Positions 39,240 through 52,671 of a stretch of 64,000 nucleotides of DNA are shown here, in pieces. The notes beneath the pieces are model-generated. The model was not told the origin of the DNA. It saw only the letters and a list, made by a program, of their open reading frames with translations, and searched no databases. Source of the DNA: Hymenopus coronatus (taxonomy: Eukaryota > Arthropoda > Insecta > Mantodea > Hymenopodidae); NCBI GenBank assembly GCA_030762935.1, contig CM060881.1, positions 103,950,501 through 104,014,500 on the forward strand. The letters run 5' to 3'. Made by a program: the position numbers and the translations under genes. Each line of letters starts with the position of its first letter. The first letter of the stretch is position 1.

Positions 39240-40385
39240 CTTTCTCTAAAACGTATGAGCAGTGTACATACAAAATGATCAAAAATCGATACCGAGATTT
39301 CACCGGAAAACATGTTTTGAAACCCCCTGAATAAAAAAAAAAAACTTTATGAGAAAAATGTCCGTGTGTGTCTATGGGCAGCATAGCACAAAAACGAAAA
39401 GTCCATTATATACCAAACTTGGTATTTAATTTCAATATATTCCAATCATGTGACAGGAATATTTTCAGGGATAAAAAAATCTCCATTAAATTCCAAATTT
39501 TGTGTTTAGAGTTAGTATCTCAAAAGGGTGTGACATGAAGATTCTAAATCAAATCTCTCATCCCAAACTGCCCGTTACATGGAAAATGTTTTCAAAATTT
39601 TGATTTTCTTAAAAATAATTCTAATGATTAAAGGACCGAATTAGAGCTATTTACATGAAACATAAAATTTATATCTTGAATTTCCTGGGAATAGCCTCTG
39701 AAGCCCTCTTCCCTGTAAATTACTTTTACATAACTGGTAAACCCTAAGAGTTAGACAAAATCTGTAGATTGCACACAAAACACAAGTTAACTCCTTACAT
39801 GTTTGTGGTGGAGGTAATCGTTTCGGAGGTGATCGTTATTTGTTATTTATTTTTTGTGTAATTTAGCGTGGTTGGTCATATCGGATGAATGAGATTGGTA
39901 AAATATGATGCTCAAATGTTCTCGGGATTCATTGAGCTTAAAGTTACTCGACATTTGTCTTCTCAATAAGAGAAAAAACTGAAAAGACTTATCCGGGGAC
40001 TCACTGTAAACGATATTAAAATTTACTACCTTTTGAATATGAGGCAGACACGCTACCACCGCACTATCCAGGCGGGCTTTTTTGTTATTAGTTTTCATTT
40101 TAAAATACTTATACTTTTCTCATACAGGAAGTCAATCGGTTTCTTTTGTTTTTCTCCTGGCCATGCAAGGAAACGAGTTTCAATGACGCAAGGAAAAATT
40201 CATTAAAATATTTTACTATCGCTTTAGCATACTGCAATTCTTTAGTTCCCTTCTGCTTATGAAGAACTAAGTAATAAGAGCACGCTAATAATGCTTATCT
40301 TAATTAGCGTGATGCAGAAAGAGAATAATATTTGTGTTTACAATAGTTAAATAAAGTCACGTTAATGGAACACATCAAACTTTCA
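39240..40385 (+). repeat. R-family repeat interrupted by a SINE
   Basis: Head ATACCGAGATTTCACCGGAA, body to about 39845, inserted SINE 39850-40085, and tail to AATGGAACACATCAAAC. Confidence 0.75.
39850..40085 (-). repeat. tRNA-derived SINE (family S3)
   Basis: Reverse complement of the family seen at 49275-49500: GTGGTTGGTCATATCGGATG, GATGCTCAAATGTTCTCGGG, CTTATCCGGGGACTC, CGCTACCACCGCACTATCC. Confidence 0.7.
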
Positions 40386-41210
40386 CTTACCCTACACGGA
40401 CTATATACATTGCAGCTGGTGAAGGTATCTGATTTCACTCAAAAATGCAATATCGAGATTTCCCGAAAATACCATAAAAAGTATTAAAAAACTGTACCAT
40501 GTGAGAGTTTTTATGAGTGTGTGAGTGAGTGACTGTGTCTGTGAACAGCATAACTTAAAATCTACACTTGATATTTAAGTTTAACACTTTCCTAGGAAGT
40601 AGTGCAACGTGTAGATTTTCAGGAAAATTCCCCTACTCTCACCTAATCTTTACAAGAAGGACTTTATGGCTCTAATGATTCGATTAAAATTATATAGTTT
40701 AAGATATTTTCATGAAAAATGGTATATGTTTATCTTTATTTTTCTAGGAATAGGCTCCAAGACTTCTGTCATTCTGGATGACTTTTGAATAACTAGTAAA
40801 CTAAGTGATAAACAAAACTTTACCACACGAAAAGGGTAAATATCGCTAAACAACCTATAACACATACTTATTTTGGAGAGGTAACCGTTTCCAAAATATT
40901 CCTTGTTATTGGCTTTTAAACTAATTAAAACTTTTCTAAACGGGAGGTTAACTTTCATTTCGTCTCTCTTTTATTTTAATCTGACTATGGAAAAAAAAGA
41001 AATTAAATGTTCACATAGCGGCCAGCTTTTTAAAAAAAATGCCTATCCCGTTAGCCTAGTTTATTATATTATTTCCCTTCTGCTTAGAAGGAAACTAGAA
41101 ATAAGACAATTTACGCATGATGGTAGATAAAAGAATATTTTGTAAATATATTTTGTGTGCAGAACAGGCAGAGAAAGTCAGTGAATGGAACACGTGATAT
41201 TCATTTTTCA
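40386..41210 (+). repeat. R-family repeat, diverged
   Basis: Head ATTGCAGCTGGTGAAGGTAT and TGAGATTTCCCG-like motif, GAATAGGCTCCAAGACTTCT, ending GAGAAAGTCAGTGAATGGAA. Confidence 0.7.
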
Positions 41211-42984
41211 ACCGCAATTTGCACTTGGGTCTTCTGGAAACTGGGTAGACTATGAGGATAAGCTATGTAATGAGTTTGTAGTGTAGACGATGTTGCCAAA
41301 GAAAAAGCTGAAATGTACTTTTCTCTGGGGAAGTTAGTTTCAATGCATGTAATAAGCAATTTCGTAAACTTCTTACGTGGAGAAATACATAGTTAATCCG
41401 CATAGCATACAGATCAACATTGGAGCGTTGCGTACTTTCAGGGAAGGTCAGGAGAATTAAGTTAACCTGCAGCTTCCAACAAAGCAATTTTCTAAAGTGC
41501 CTGTTCACTTCCCTGTTGCCTCTGTGACCCAAATTCCTTTGTAGGCTTTGAGGAAGGGGCCCTCCTTGCTAAATCTCCTGGAAGCCGCTTGCTAATCGCG
41601 ATAGGCAATTATGTTGCCAAACAAAAAACAAGGAATACCCAGCTGGGGAGGTACAAAGCCATACCAAGATGGTTGGCCCTAATCCCTATGCTGCTTTATT
41701 TAGGGTAAGCCTTTGTAGACCAAAGATGGCTGTAAATTCTCATTTCTTGAGAAGTTATAAAGCCGATGAAGGTTATTATTAGTACAAATAAATGAATTCC
41801 AGACGGCGTTTCTATGAAATGTGTAAACTAGTTTACTGTTAATGTACTTCTTTTACATTTCGCAAGGAGGCGCGCGTTAACGCTATCGACTGAATCTGAA
41901 TTAGGGATTTTTGTGGTTGCCCCTCTTATGGTTATGTAGGCGAATATTGGACCCCTTTTTATGCGTAGCGTCATCATCTGCATGTGATAGGCTCGTGCTG
42001 TGTGGCTGTGCTGGCGGATGGCCTGCGCACTGTAAATTCTGTTCTTGGTGTGGTCGCCGTCCTCGTGAGCCAGGGAAGTTTGACGACACCCGTAACTCGC
42101 AGTAATGGCCGCTGAATGACGGATCCTGAGAAGAGATGAAGTTACAGCCATTTACTTACAGTTACAGCTTACTTACCCGGCTGCAACCCTCAACGTTCAT
42201 TTCTCTAAACATTGCCTGAGTAGAGCTACAGCCATCCTGACCGAATCTGCATTTGGATTGTAAGATTTTAAGGATATTTAACATTTTTAGGCAGTCTGAA
42301 AAAAAAACACGATATTCTTGCCATAAATAAAGGTTAGGTATAGTAACACTGGACTGACGGTACCTTGGTGTTTCCTTGGGATCACCATTTTCAACTAACA
42401 TCAACTCATTAGTGTCCTTATAAAATAAATTTTAGCACAACCCAGATAAAAATCAATAGATGGTAAATGTGAAATTGTAAATGATGCTAAAACTAACACT
42501 AAATCCTCATAGCTAAAAGTCACATGTACGAGTATTAAAAAGTTAAGAACACTATAGCTACATGATCGTGGCAGGGCAAATAACACAAACTAAAACTAAA
42601 TCCTGAATTTAAATGTCATATGAAATAAAAATTTAGAAATGCTTTCCACCGCGATGGTATCATCTGCCAGGACCTCCTCAATATGGACCGGCAGCTGCAG
42701 AGAGCCTTGAATGTTTTTTGGAGGAACACACGCTAGCAGATATTTTCTCTATAGAGTACTAAATCACGTGTGTAGCTAATACAATGTGTCAGGATAGATC
42801 TTCCTGAATAAAACCAGTTAAACACTATATAATGTAGAGCTCAGGTAAACCTAAAAAGGAATTTGGAGAAACAAAATAAATGCAAAAAATAAATATATTT
42901 ACTTATTTATCTCAGAGACATATAAAGGAATTTCTTGTGTATGAAATTTAATTAGCATATTCAGCTTCCTTTCACTTAAGTAAG
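41211..42984. other. Flanking DNA, no gene recognised
   Basis: GC rises around 41880-42130, where a Cys/Arg-rich plus-strand frame exists, but it has no start context or family match and I do not call it. Confidence 0.3.
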
Positions 42985-43225
42985 GCTTACATCGGTGGCC
43001 AACGTAAGAAACCTACAGGGGAGCCAACGAAATATAGTCATAAAATGAAAAACCAGAACGAGGGATCGGCTTGGAGTCGGGCATGAGAGTGAAGTAAGTA
43101 TATGCTATGAAAATAATGTGAAATAGGTGATAAAGAAACCCGAAAAAGAAAAAACCAGAGGCCAATTTGTCAACCACAAATCCAACATATTGAAACCAGG
43201 CTGCTTTGTGAGAAGCAGATACTTA
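42985..43225 (-). repeat. tRNA-derived SINE (family S1), degraded
   Basis: GGGGAGCCAACGAAATATAG, ACCAGAACGAGGGATCGGCT and GAAACCAGGCTGC correspond to 1650-1900 in the better-preserved copy. Confidence 0.6.
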
Positions 43226-44275
43226 TTGTTGGTCATAGGCTATACAGACAGTGGAAGGAGGAAATAAGCAACGTCTCGTGACGTTACGGTGGGTATCGCA
43301 AAGTTCCGATACGAATTCCTTCTCTATACACTATGTACATGGTACTTGAGAGAATGTAAAAATTAAATACAATAGAAATACCTTGGAGCGAGGTATGGAG
43401 TAAGAACAGCTTTAGTCCTTAAAATGCTGTATGGATTTAAATATATTCAAATTCCTTACCATTTAAAGGCAACATATTATGGAACTCTTATTACAAATCA
43501 CAATAAATAATGCGAAGAAATATTTATAAAGTGGTTTTTAAATGCTAAAATATACTATCAGTCAGCAATATGGACAATTCATTTAGCGCATTTATTTCTC
43601 TCTGCAGTGTATTGTAGGAGGTCTTAGTATGATGATATGTTTGACAGTTAGAGACCACTGCGACGGTTACGTCCGCAGAAGTGGTAGGCCCTAATAACAG
43701 ACAAGAGGGCACTTGTGCTTTTCGCCAGGTGGTTCTTGTCTTCATAAAACGCATGTATGAATAGGTTAACTTGTGTGTGCATTGTTAAATCCTGTTAATT
43801 TAGTTTGGTGGTCTCTTTTTCCCAAAGGAGTGGCTTTTTGTTGTGACTATTTGATTATGTTACAGCTGAGTGTAGCTTATTTAGAGTGCTGTAATTCTAG
43901 AGCTTGATCCATTTGTCGCTTAGTTGTACTGGGATGTGTATGACAGGTGGATATTACTGGTGCAAGTCCCGCATATACTTTGCCTCCTGCAAAACCAGTT
44001 TTTTCGTTTCCTCTTGTGCCACCATGAAATCACCCTCATTAAGGATGTGAAATACCCAAGTTTGAGTTGGGAAACAATCGTTTCTGAATGTGCAACCAAC
44101 AAAATATATGATAGCAGTGTGTATTCTAGAATATCCGATTATAAAGGGGTATATTCGAACCGATATTTGCTGACTGGAATGGATAACCTTACATGATATC
44201 TATAACCTATACTCGATATAGTTCATTCAAAGCTGAGTAAACGCTTGTTTCCAAACTAAAGAAATAGTTAAAATA
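43226..44275. other. Flanking DNA, nothing recognised apart from a short R head near 43310-43360
   Basis: ATACGAATTCCTTCTCTATA then CACTATGTACATGGTACTTG resembles a reversed R head. No gene. Confidence 0.35.
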
Positions 44276-44479
44276 CTAGGGTTGGGGCAAAAATCATAGC
44301 AAATGTGACATATACAGAGGAAAGGACAAGGTGTTAAGTACTTGTGTGGTCAATTAATAGTACTGAATATCGGAACACACTAATTTATTACGGTAGTATA
44401 CAGGGCAATATGGCCTTCACGGTGCAAAAGAATAACAACACAGTACGCATACAGCTGACATGACAAACTTGGGCCTAAA

Positions 44480-46414
44480 CACCCTTAAAGCAGTCCCCTG
44501 TTACTGTCACCACACGCTGCCAACAATGTGAGAGGCGCTGAATACCACCTGCCACAGAATTTGCCGCACCATGTGTGAATCCGGTCATCTGTTCGCGCAC
44601 AGCTTTAGCAATGCCTCTCGTGTTGCAAGCCACCTACCACGTAGTGGTTCCTTGATCTTTCGAATGAGATCAAAGTTATGCGACAGTATTTTAGTACAAC
44701 ACATATAATATTAGTTTAATTATTCATTTATCATATTTAACAAAGGAAATATACGCTCTGTTGGAAGGCTCACCATGGAGGGCAACTTTTGTTTTCTTCA
44801 AGGTTGCACATGTGGCTAAAAGTCACAAACATTTTACTGCATTAAGGACATAAGTACGAGAAAGCTAGGGACTGTACCTTTTAAACCGGAGAAGGGGACG
44901 TTTGCTTCGTAAAACCTAGTCACGTGGGTGTAATATAAAGAAAAATACCCGATAGCCACGTGATGATGCCACTTTTCGCGCTCTTCCTCAACCAATCAAA
45001 GAGAAGGGCAAAACTGTGAAGTTTTTGTATATAAGTGATGTGCGGATGAGAAGTCGGGAGTAACAAGGAGAAATCGAAGCTGACAGTTAAGAGAGTAACC
45101 ATGAGAAGTCGCTGTCATTACGTACAGAATCGGGCGTAAACAGATACATCGCAGGAGACGCAACGCGTAAAGCCTCAGGATCATAAAGTACAACATATGC
45201 TGTAAGAAATGGCGCGCCACATATATCGCCGAAAGTCATTGTCTTACAAAATAAGCAGATGGGTAATTATCATAGTGAATATTGTACAAACTTATAAACT
45301 TCGGGCCACAGTTACTAAGGTCAATTCAAGTGGAAGTAGTGCTTAATAAATACGATTTCATCAAGTTCGCGATTAATTATGTCGGGAGTTGCTTGTCGGG
45401 TTAGTGCCTCAATGAACCCATAAATCACGAATAAATGAAGTATCCAGTGAATGAAGTCAACTTTCTCTTTAATTGAGTTTGCCAACAGTGTCATTCTTCC
45501 CCCACCTCCTGAATAAGAGATTCATCATCTACCAGAAGGAGCTCAGCCGGTGCCATCACGGAACTTGCAGGTATGTCCACTAACTACAGAGAAATTCACC
45601 AACATTAACTCGCGACCAACTCCAGGTAGACTCACCTGACAGCGACATACTAGCACCCTAACGTGTACGTCGCCAAACAATACCGCGGCAGTTACAGAGC
45701 GAAATTTCGCTAGAGTAAGGTAGGTGCTCCAATTTTTCCCATCCCCAACGTCGCAGTAGCTGTCCTACACACTCCGATGTATGTGGTTTTGCATTTTCGT
45801 GCAGAATTATTCCACTGTTCACAAGATTCGGACTTTTCTCCCGAACGCCACGTCGTACCTGTCGCACCAGAAAGTCCCTGTAGTACTGTGCGGTCACTGT
45901 TCTGCCATGTGAAACAAAGTGGCAAACAATAACACTCCTGATGTCATGCTCGACGATAACATCAATTTGACTGGGGAAGGATTCTGACGAAACTTGCGCC
46001 TCCTTGGTGATCCTGCATATTGCCACTCCGCGGACTGAATTTCAGTTCTGGTTTGCATGCCCTGGCCCAAAATTCATCGATGGCGATTATCCTCATTACG
46101 CAATATCCTGTGGAGGGTGCGTTTCTCGATGCCACTTGCCCTCTCTAGCTCCAGTAACGTCCATTGTCAATCTTCATCCAGGAGTTGCTCGATGATGGTA
46201 CGTGCCACGTCGGAGCGCACACTGACAGGGCGTCCCCAGCGTTGCTCATCACTTGTCCTTGCTGAAGCTTTCCTACCCAACGTGCTACTGTACGTTATGG
46301 TATGGCATTATCCCCAAGGGCTTCCACTAATTCACTGTGACATTCCATGACATTTCTCCCTCGGAGAACGGCTATTTTAATGTAAGCGCGCTGCTCAACA
46401 CGGGTTATTTCCAT
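44480..46414 (-). pseudogene. mariner transposase, broken
   Basis: N-terminal helix-turn-helix region from 46414 (GRNVMECHSELVEALGDNA), a central frame at 46026-45690 containing NSGIILHENAKPH and PYSSEISLCN, then the C-terminal part after the insertion (reverse of 44690-44500: FDLI...IKEPLR). The second catalytic position of the D,D(34)D triad reads HEN instead of HDN, and the third motif is changed to SEISLCN. Frame breaks and the insertion confirm inactivation. Confidence 0.85.
44759..45487 (+). repeat. Candidate LTR nested in the mariner
   Basis: 729 bp beginning TGTTGG and ending CCAACA (the TG...CA inverted ends of an LTR). It has a TATA box (GTATATAAGT, about 45027) and a polyadenylation signal (AATAAA, about 45430) in the right order. 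The flanking five bases differ (CGCTC/GTGTC), so it is not a clean solo LTR; the adjoining 45488-45680 may be leftover internal sequence. Superfamily cannot be assigned. Confidence 0.55.
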
Positions 46415-46606
46415 CTCGCACGACACTCACCAACTGTTTGATTTCACAGCCCTCGCTGCGCTACTACCAGCTAACACAGAGCCATCTGTTGTTCTGCATA
46501 CACAATATGCCTGAAGAACTTCCACACCACACATATACGTTTTTTATCCGTTCACATGTCTACAAGAAAAAAACTAGTTGCCATTACTTTTGGCCCAACC
46601 CTCGTA

Positions 46607-47590
46607 TAAACTAAACAATAGGTCAACATTTTGATGGTATAAAAAAAACAAAGTCAAAAAGTTTTTATTAGTTCATAGCAATATGATAACCACAAAGTAC
46701 ATATTTTGTAATTGGTTTCCAATTGAAGATAGCGTCTCTGATTTAGTTACTTCCCTTTGGGTATGAAAAAGAGCAAGAAAGCCATTTTTAAAATTACTTT
46801 TGAGATTTTGTTTATGTTTATGTGTTATAACGACCTAATATTTGCGCCGCTATTATTTCAGGTACATAAATAGAGTTATTTTTCATATATCAACATAGTT
46901 TCTTTAGATTATATTGTGTTTATATCTTTGGCGTGGCCGGTGCTCAAATCTACAGCTATATATGAAGGTAACCTAATAATAGGTATTTATTTTCCGTTTT
47001 CTTTTTGGTATAAATCTGAACAAGGAAGACAATTTTTAAAATTAATTTTTAAGATATCTAATGTGTAATAAAGACTTTAAATTTGCACTATGATAAGTCC
47101 ATTTGAGAAAAGTTTAAATACTTTAAAATTGAACACACTATGTACATATTACGTGTAGAGAAAGTAACAATACAATCCTAGTGCCGAAAAAGATGAATAA
47201 AGAATTTAGTACAAGGATATCTCAGCACAGAAGTGTATCCCCCATTAAAAACAAAAATATCGACATTTCCATAGTATCTGACGTTAAGTCCGAGTATCAC
47301 TTGTTAAAATCTGAATTGCAAATCCTATCCATTTGTGTTGATCCGCGGGGTGTAGGTGCCCTAAAGATTACGCTCTCCCAAAGACCTTTCTCGATTAACA
47401 GGATCAATGCGCAGATGTGTACAAGGTAACACAAAATTCAGAATTATACATATCTCCTTTATTTTAAAAATGCATAATAGAAATGCAGCCACAGAATAAG
47501 TAATGGTTATCATATACTGATACACCCAAATGGAATACCAATAAAAGTGCTCAAATAAATTTTAAACTACAATTTAAAAATGTTAATGTG
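46607..47590. other. Flanking DNA, nothing recognised
   Basis: No gene; a short R-like fragment at about 47100-47165 (GAGAAAAGTTTAAATACTTT, TACGTGTAGAGAAAGTAAC). Confidence 0.35.
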
Positions 47591-48440
47591 TTACATTATC
47601 ATGCTATTCACTACTTCTCTGCAATACATTATTGTTAAAAAGCTTATGTTTCTGTTTACTTCATGCTAATTGAGAAAAAATTAGCAGAAATAATCTAATT
47701 ACTTGGTTCCTTGTAAGTAGAAGCGAAACAAGGGAGTACCATAAGTTAAAGTGACAGTCAAAAGCTGGTTGCTATGTGACTGAAGTTCTTTTGTTTGTAT
47801 GGACAGGAGTTGACAAATTCCTGTATGAGAAAATTTAAGATTTTAAAGGTGAAAGCAAAAGCAAGAAATAACCCAAAAACGATCAACTCCACGAAAAAAA
47901 TGTATATAACACAAATTGTGTGTTTTAACGTGCTCTACATTTTTTTCTGGTAAGTTTTTCTCCAAATCTTACGATTTAGCAGCTCTGCAAAATTCTGTAA
48001 AACTCATCCAGAATAAAGTATTCAGAAACTATTCCCAGAAACTTCAAGATATACATTTTATTTGACAGGTAAATATTTTTAATATATGCCATTTTAAACA
48101 AAATCGTTGGAGCCATTTTTGAGAAAATCAAAATTTGCGAAATTTTTTCCATGTAAAGTGTAGTTTGGGGAGGGAGAGTTTTACTAAACATCTTCATGTC
48201 GGATCCCTGGAAGATATTAAACTCAAATACCAAGTTTGGTGTTTTACCGACTTTTCGTTTTTGAGTTATCGTGTTCACAGACACACTGTTACATGGGCAC
48301 ACGGACACACACACACCTTTTTCTGAAGATGTTTTTTTTTTTTTAAATACAGGGGACCCTATAACATATATTTCCGGTGAAATCTCGGTATCGAATTTTT
48401 GGGTATAGTACGTGTGGAGAAAGTAAAAATCGATGTGTTC
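47590..48440 (-). repeat. R-family repeat, near full length
   Basis: Tail at left (GTTAAAAAGCTTATG, CTAATTGAGAAAAAATTAGC), TGTATGGACAGGAGTTGACA, head at right (GGTGAAATCTCGGTATCGAA, ACGTGTGGAGAAAGTAA). The stretch at 47976-48479 stays open in one frame by chance. Confidence 0.85.
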
Positions 48441-49530
48441 CTTCACATAATTTTCTCTGTCTGCTCTGCTAGCAAACAATTATTACAAAAGCTTACTGTT
48501 TGATCTAATTAATCTAATCAAGATAATCATTACCAGAAACTCTGTTGTTACTTAATTCCTCAGATGTGATCTAAAGCTAAACTAGGCTAAAGCAATAGTA
48601 AAATCTTTTGAAAGCTGTCGCTATGCGTTTGCCATTGAGATTATGTTCTCTTTTCATGGCTAGGGTAAAACAAATTCGATATGAAACGAAACATAACTTT
48701 CCGTTTCAGAAAAGTAGTTAAAAATGAAAATCATTAACAAAAAAAGTCTCGGAAACACTTAACTCTACAAAAAAAAATCTATATAACATTAACTGTGTGT
48801 TTTAACGGAATATATATTTTTTGTATAGGAAGTTTTTGTCCATCTCTTACTGTTTTCCAGTTATACAGAAATCATTCAAAATAAGAAGTTTTCAGAAGCT
48901 ATTCCCAACAAATTTCAGATATGTATTTTATTTGTCGGTATTTTAATCAAAATGATTAGAGCTATTTTTGAGAATGCAAACTTTCCGAAAATTTTTCGAT
49001 ATAAACGGTAGCTCAGTTGGAAGAATGTAGTTGAAAAACTTTGTGTCGCATCCTAGGAAGATAGTGAACTAAATACCAAGTTTGATGTCTAATGGAGTTT
49101 TCGTTTTTGAATTATTCCTTCCACAGACACACATACACACACTGCCATTTTTCTAAAAATGCTTTTCTTCGGATTCAGGGCGTCTCAGAGTTTATAATTT
49201 TTGGTGATATCTTGGTTTGAATTTTTGGGTGGAATACAGTATCTTCTGTATCTAATACAAACTTTCTCTTGCCCTCCTGGGTAGTGTGGTGGTAGCGTGT
49301 CTGCTTCTCATTCAAAAGGTCGTGAGTTCCAATCTCGCTTAGGTTTATTTCGGGGTTTCCCCTTATCCTGAGAAGACGAATATCGAGTAACTTTAAGTTC
49401 CATGGATCCCGAGGTCATTTGAGCATCATTTCACCAATTTCATTCATCGCCCTATATGACCAACTAGGTTAGAGGACGTTAAGCTACCTACGATGTACAT
49501 ATTCGCTAGAGAAAGTAATATAAGTGGCAG
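48435..49530 (-). repeat. R-family repeat, near full length, with SINE in its head
   Basis: Second reversed R copy, arranged head-to-tail with the preceding one. Its head (GGGTGGAATACAGTATCTTC) is split from the terminal GATGTACATATTCGCTAGAG by an S3 SINE. Confidence 0.8.
49275..49500 (+). repeat. tRNA-derived SINE (family S3)
   Basis: Head GTGTGGTGGTAGCGTGTCTG (A box) and GTGAGTTCCAATCTCG (B box), body GGTTTCCCCTTATCCTGAGA, CATCGCCCTATATGACCAAC; same family as 39850-40085 in the other orientation. Confidence 0.75.
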
Positions 49531-49944
49531 GCTTTAGCGATATGAGGTTATATGCCACCCAGTGAGCAGTTCTTTCCTCGTCTATCAACCAGTTTTACAT
49601 GACCAACACAAACGGGAAATGCCACTAGCAAAATATTAATAATTATATAACAAATATGGCTGTAAACCATGGAAATCTAATCGCAGCAGCTCATATTGTG
49701 CATCAGTCACCAATAATTAAAGTAAATTGGAGATTAAAAAACTTCTAAGGGCATTTCACATTGATTTACAAGTTATTTTTACCATCATTCACAGTCCGCC
49801 TTTCTGCTCGTCATTACCGTATCCAGTATATAGTAAATCCGTTTAAATGGTGATATTGACTCCTGGAGCATAGATGCGTAATAAGAGAGATGGGCCAATG
49901 TTATGTTTTTCTAAATTCAAGTTTGAATTTTAGGGATTTTTAAT

Positions 49945-50775
49945 TTCTCTAAACCCGAATGCACAATGTATATAGGGATACAGAAGCTATTGTATTCCAC
50001 CCAAAATTTTGAGTTCGAGGTTTGACTGGAAATATGTCTCCAGAGTCCAAAAGAAGGAATTTTAGAAAAAGGTCTGTGTCTGTTTCTGTGGAAAGCATCG
50101 TTAAATAGCAAACTTGGCATTTAGGTTTGGTATCTTCCAGATTTTGAGAAAAATCCCCCCACCCCAAACTACCCTTTACATGGAACTTTTTCGAAAATGT
50201 TGATTATTTCAAAAATGGCTCTAACGATTTGGATTAAAATATCGTATATTAAAGATATTTACCTGACAAATAAAATGTATATCTTGAATTTTCTGGGAAT
50301 AGCCTCTGACGATCTCTTTATTCTAAAATTAATTTTGCAGAACTTTGCTTAACTGCTAAACCACAATAATTTACTACACAGAATATAGATCTCGTTAAAA
50401 TACCCAATATATGTCATATACATTTTTTCGTGGAGTTTGCTATTTTTTGAACTATTCCTAGTTATTAGTTTCAATTGTAAACTACTTACACTTTGCTCAG
50501 ACAGGAAATGTCCGCTTTTCTTTTGTTCTACTCCTCGCCCAGCATTGAAGCGATTTGCATTGATATTCGCATAACGCTAACTTAAAACATTTGACTGTCA
50601 CTTTTGCAGAGCGCATTCCTTTGGTTCTCTTCTACTTGTAAGGAACTAAGTAATAAGAACATTCTGCTAATGTTTGTCTCGATTAGCATTGTGTGGAAAG
50701 AAGAATGATCTTTTGTAAGATGTTTGTAGAGCAGTTAGAGAAAGTCATGTGAGTGTAAGACATCAGACTTTTTTA
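49945..50775 (+). repeat. R-family repeat
   Basis: Head TGCACAATGTATATAGGGAT, CCACCCAAAATTTTGAG, body AATTTTCTGGGAATAGCCTC, tail GTTAGAGAAAGTCATGTGAG. Confidence 0.8.
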
Positions 50776-52057
50776 AAAGGAAAGGCCTTTGTTTAATGTT
50801 ACTGAACTCATCCCTCACCAACCAAACCAATTCGCCCCTCATCAATCAAACCAATTATCGTATTCCATCTGCTGTGAGTGTGACAATAACTTCAGAGCAA
50901 TTCCAACTGCTATTTGCTAATGTATATCCTTCCTTGGAAGGTAAGTTTACATAAATGTTTACATTGCATCGTATGTGAGACTGTCTCTGAGTTCTGACGT
51001 CACCTCTAGTAGCTCGGTCTCCCATCACTCTCTCTTCACCTAATTTCTTCTCTTTTGCGCATATGGAATGTCAGAACGATTTGGATGGGCTTTACTTTAC
51101 GATATACTTCTTTGCAACGTCCGCAGCTGACAGATACAATCGGAGACTGTAATTCCTGCAAAATAACGATGCGATAACGTGAGTAGACTACAAGGTCAAA
51201 GCTAAACGATATGGTTTCTGTGGAAAGAGGAAAAAAAAAAACAAAAAAAAAAAACAATGTTTTTATTTACCTATAATGCTTTACGTTATATAACGCAGTC
51301 AGAATCTCCTTATCAATTATATTACACACCCTCTTATTGGATCGAACAAAGTGAGCGGTGAAAGGGGAAGGCTGCTGAAGCACTTCACCTTAGTGGCTGT
51401 GCGACACACACTAGCGACTTTAATTGTCCAATGGACGTGTATAAAGCTTCTGCCACTGAAACCCTAATCAATGAACAGATGTCGCTTCTGGCTCAGAAAT
51501 GAAAAAAGGATGAGGATATAAACTAAACGTTTGTAGTAGATGGATGAAATTACCTTGCTCGCTTTATTACTTATTATTTAAAAGGAAAAAAAGGAATGGA
51601 CAACAAACCGAAAATTAACTGGAGAAAGAAATATCACTACTAGGTTTATATTATCATTTGCAAAGAACTGAGATATACAGAAATAAACCACGTAAAATGA
51701 AACGTATTTTAAAAAAAAAATTGCAGTTTCCTGTTACTTGAAAGAGAGGTAATTATTGAAAAGAAAAAGTAGGATAATAAGCTTCAGTTCTATCGTTGGG
51801 ATGTGAATCAACGATCTTTTGTCTGCTATGCCATCTGAGCTACATATCATGAAATGTCTTCTTCGTAGTAAAAAAAACCAACAAACAAAACCAAAACAGA
51901 TAGAAAAAACAAGACTATCTCCAAGTTCTGTTGAGATAACATACCCCAAGATCCATTTATATAGATTTACATTCTGATTCTATCTTTCCTTGCTGCGAAA
52001 GAAGTACATTATTAATTAACTTTAGAACTTTTAGGCCTCTGGTGTACATCCGTCATC

Positions 52058-52105
52058 GCATAAAATAAAATAAAAGGATGTCCTTTTATTTTATGCGACG
52101 GTCGA
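52058..52105. repeat. Near-perfect palindrome
   Basis: TCGCATAAAATAAAATAAAAGGA is mirrored by TCCTTTTATTTTATGCGA around a TG centre; the left arm has one extra AAATA unit. Could extrude as a hairpin. Confidence 0.8.
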
Positions 52106-52671
52106 AGTACTAATTAACTTGGTTGTTAATACCAGTTGGAGTCATGAAAGGGGTAGAGCTACTTAACCAGTCCTTCCAACTTAACAACGGGCTCAGTAAT
52201 CGGTACCTTTGTTATCCGCGACTGTAAGATGGTCTACCACGCATAAACGGCGAAATGAGCCAGTTCTAGAAGCAAATTGGCAGGTAACATTTCAAAATTG
52301 GAGCAATATATTCAGGAGAACAGGTGCACCCCATTCTCTGGAGGTGGCATAAGAATTCCTATCTTTCTAAATCCTGTTCTACACATTGCTAGTGTGGCAG
52401 AAAACAATTGATTCACAATTATGCATATGTTTAATCAATGAAGTGTGATGAGCATGTTCCAGTGTTAAAAGTTCATAAGTCTTTATAGAAGAGTTTAAAA
52501 CAGATATTGATGAAAGAATTCAGGAAATCCTGCATTTCATTTTGGACACCTTAAATTACAAAAGAGTTACCAACCATAAAGACCTCAGAGTGGCTGATCT
52601 TTGGTGATATTAGAGTATAATATCGACAATTGAAAAACTGGTATTAGGTTATAATATGTAACCTGGGCTGG

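Larger units (their letters stand above)
44276..46604 (-). mobile_element. mariner-type DNA transposon, defective, with nested insertion
   Basis: Ends are inverted (left CTAGGGTTGGGGCAAAAATC, right reverse complement CGAGGGTTGGGCCAAAAGTA, about 27 bp with a few mismatches), and TA dinucleotides flank both (44274-44275, 46605-46606). The transposase lies on the minus strand from ATG 46414 (MEITRVEQRAYIKIAVLRG). At 2.33 kb it is about 1 kb longer than a normal mariner because foreign DNA sits between about 44697 and 45680. Confidence 0.9.

Noticed and set aside
44759..45487. Clean solo LTR
   Set aside because: The ends fit, but the flanking pentamers CGCTC and GTGTC do not match, so I list it only as a candidate LTR.
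47976..48479. 167-codon minus-strand frame
   Set aside because: It lies entirely within an R-family repeat; other R copies do not keep it open.
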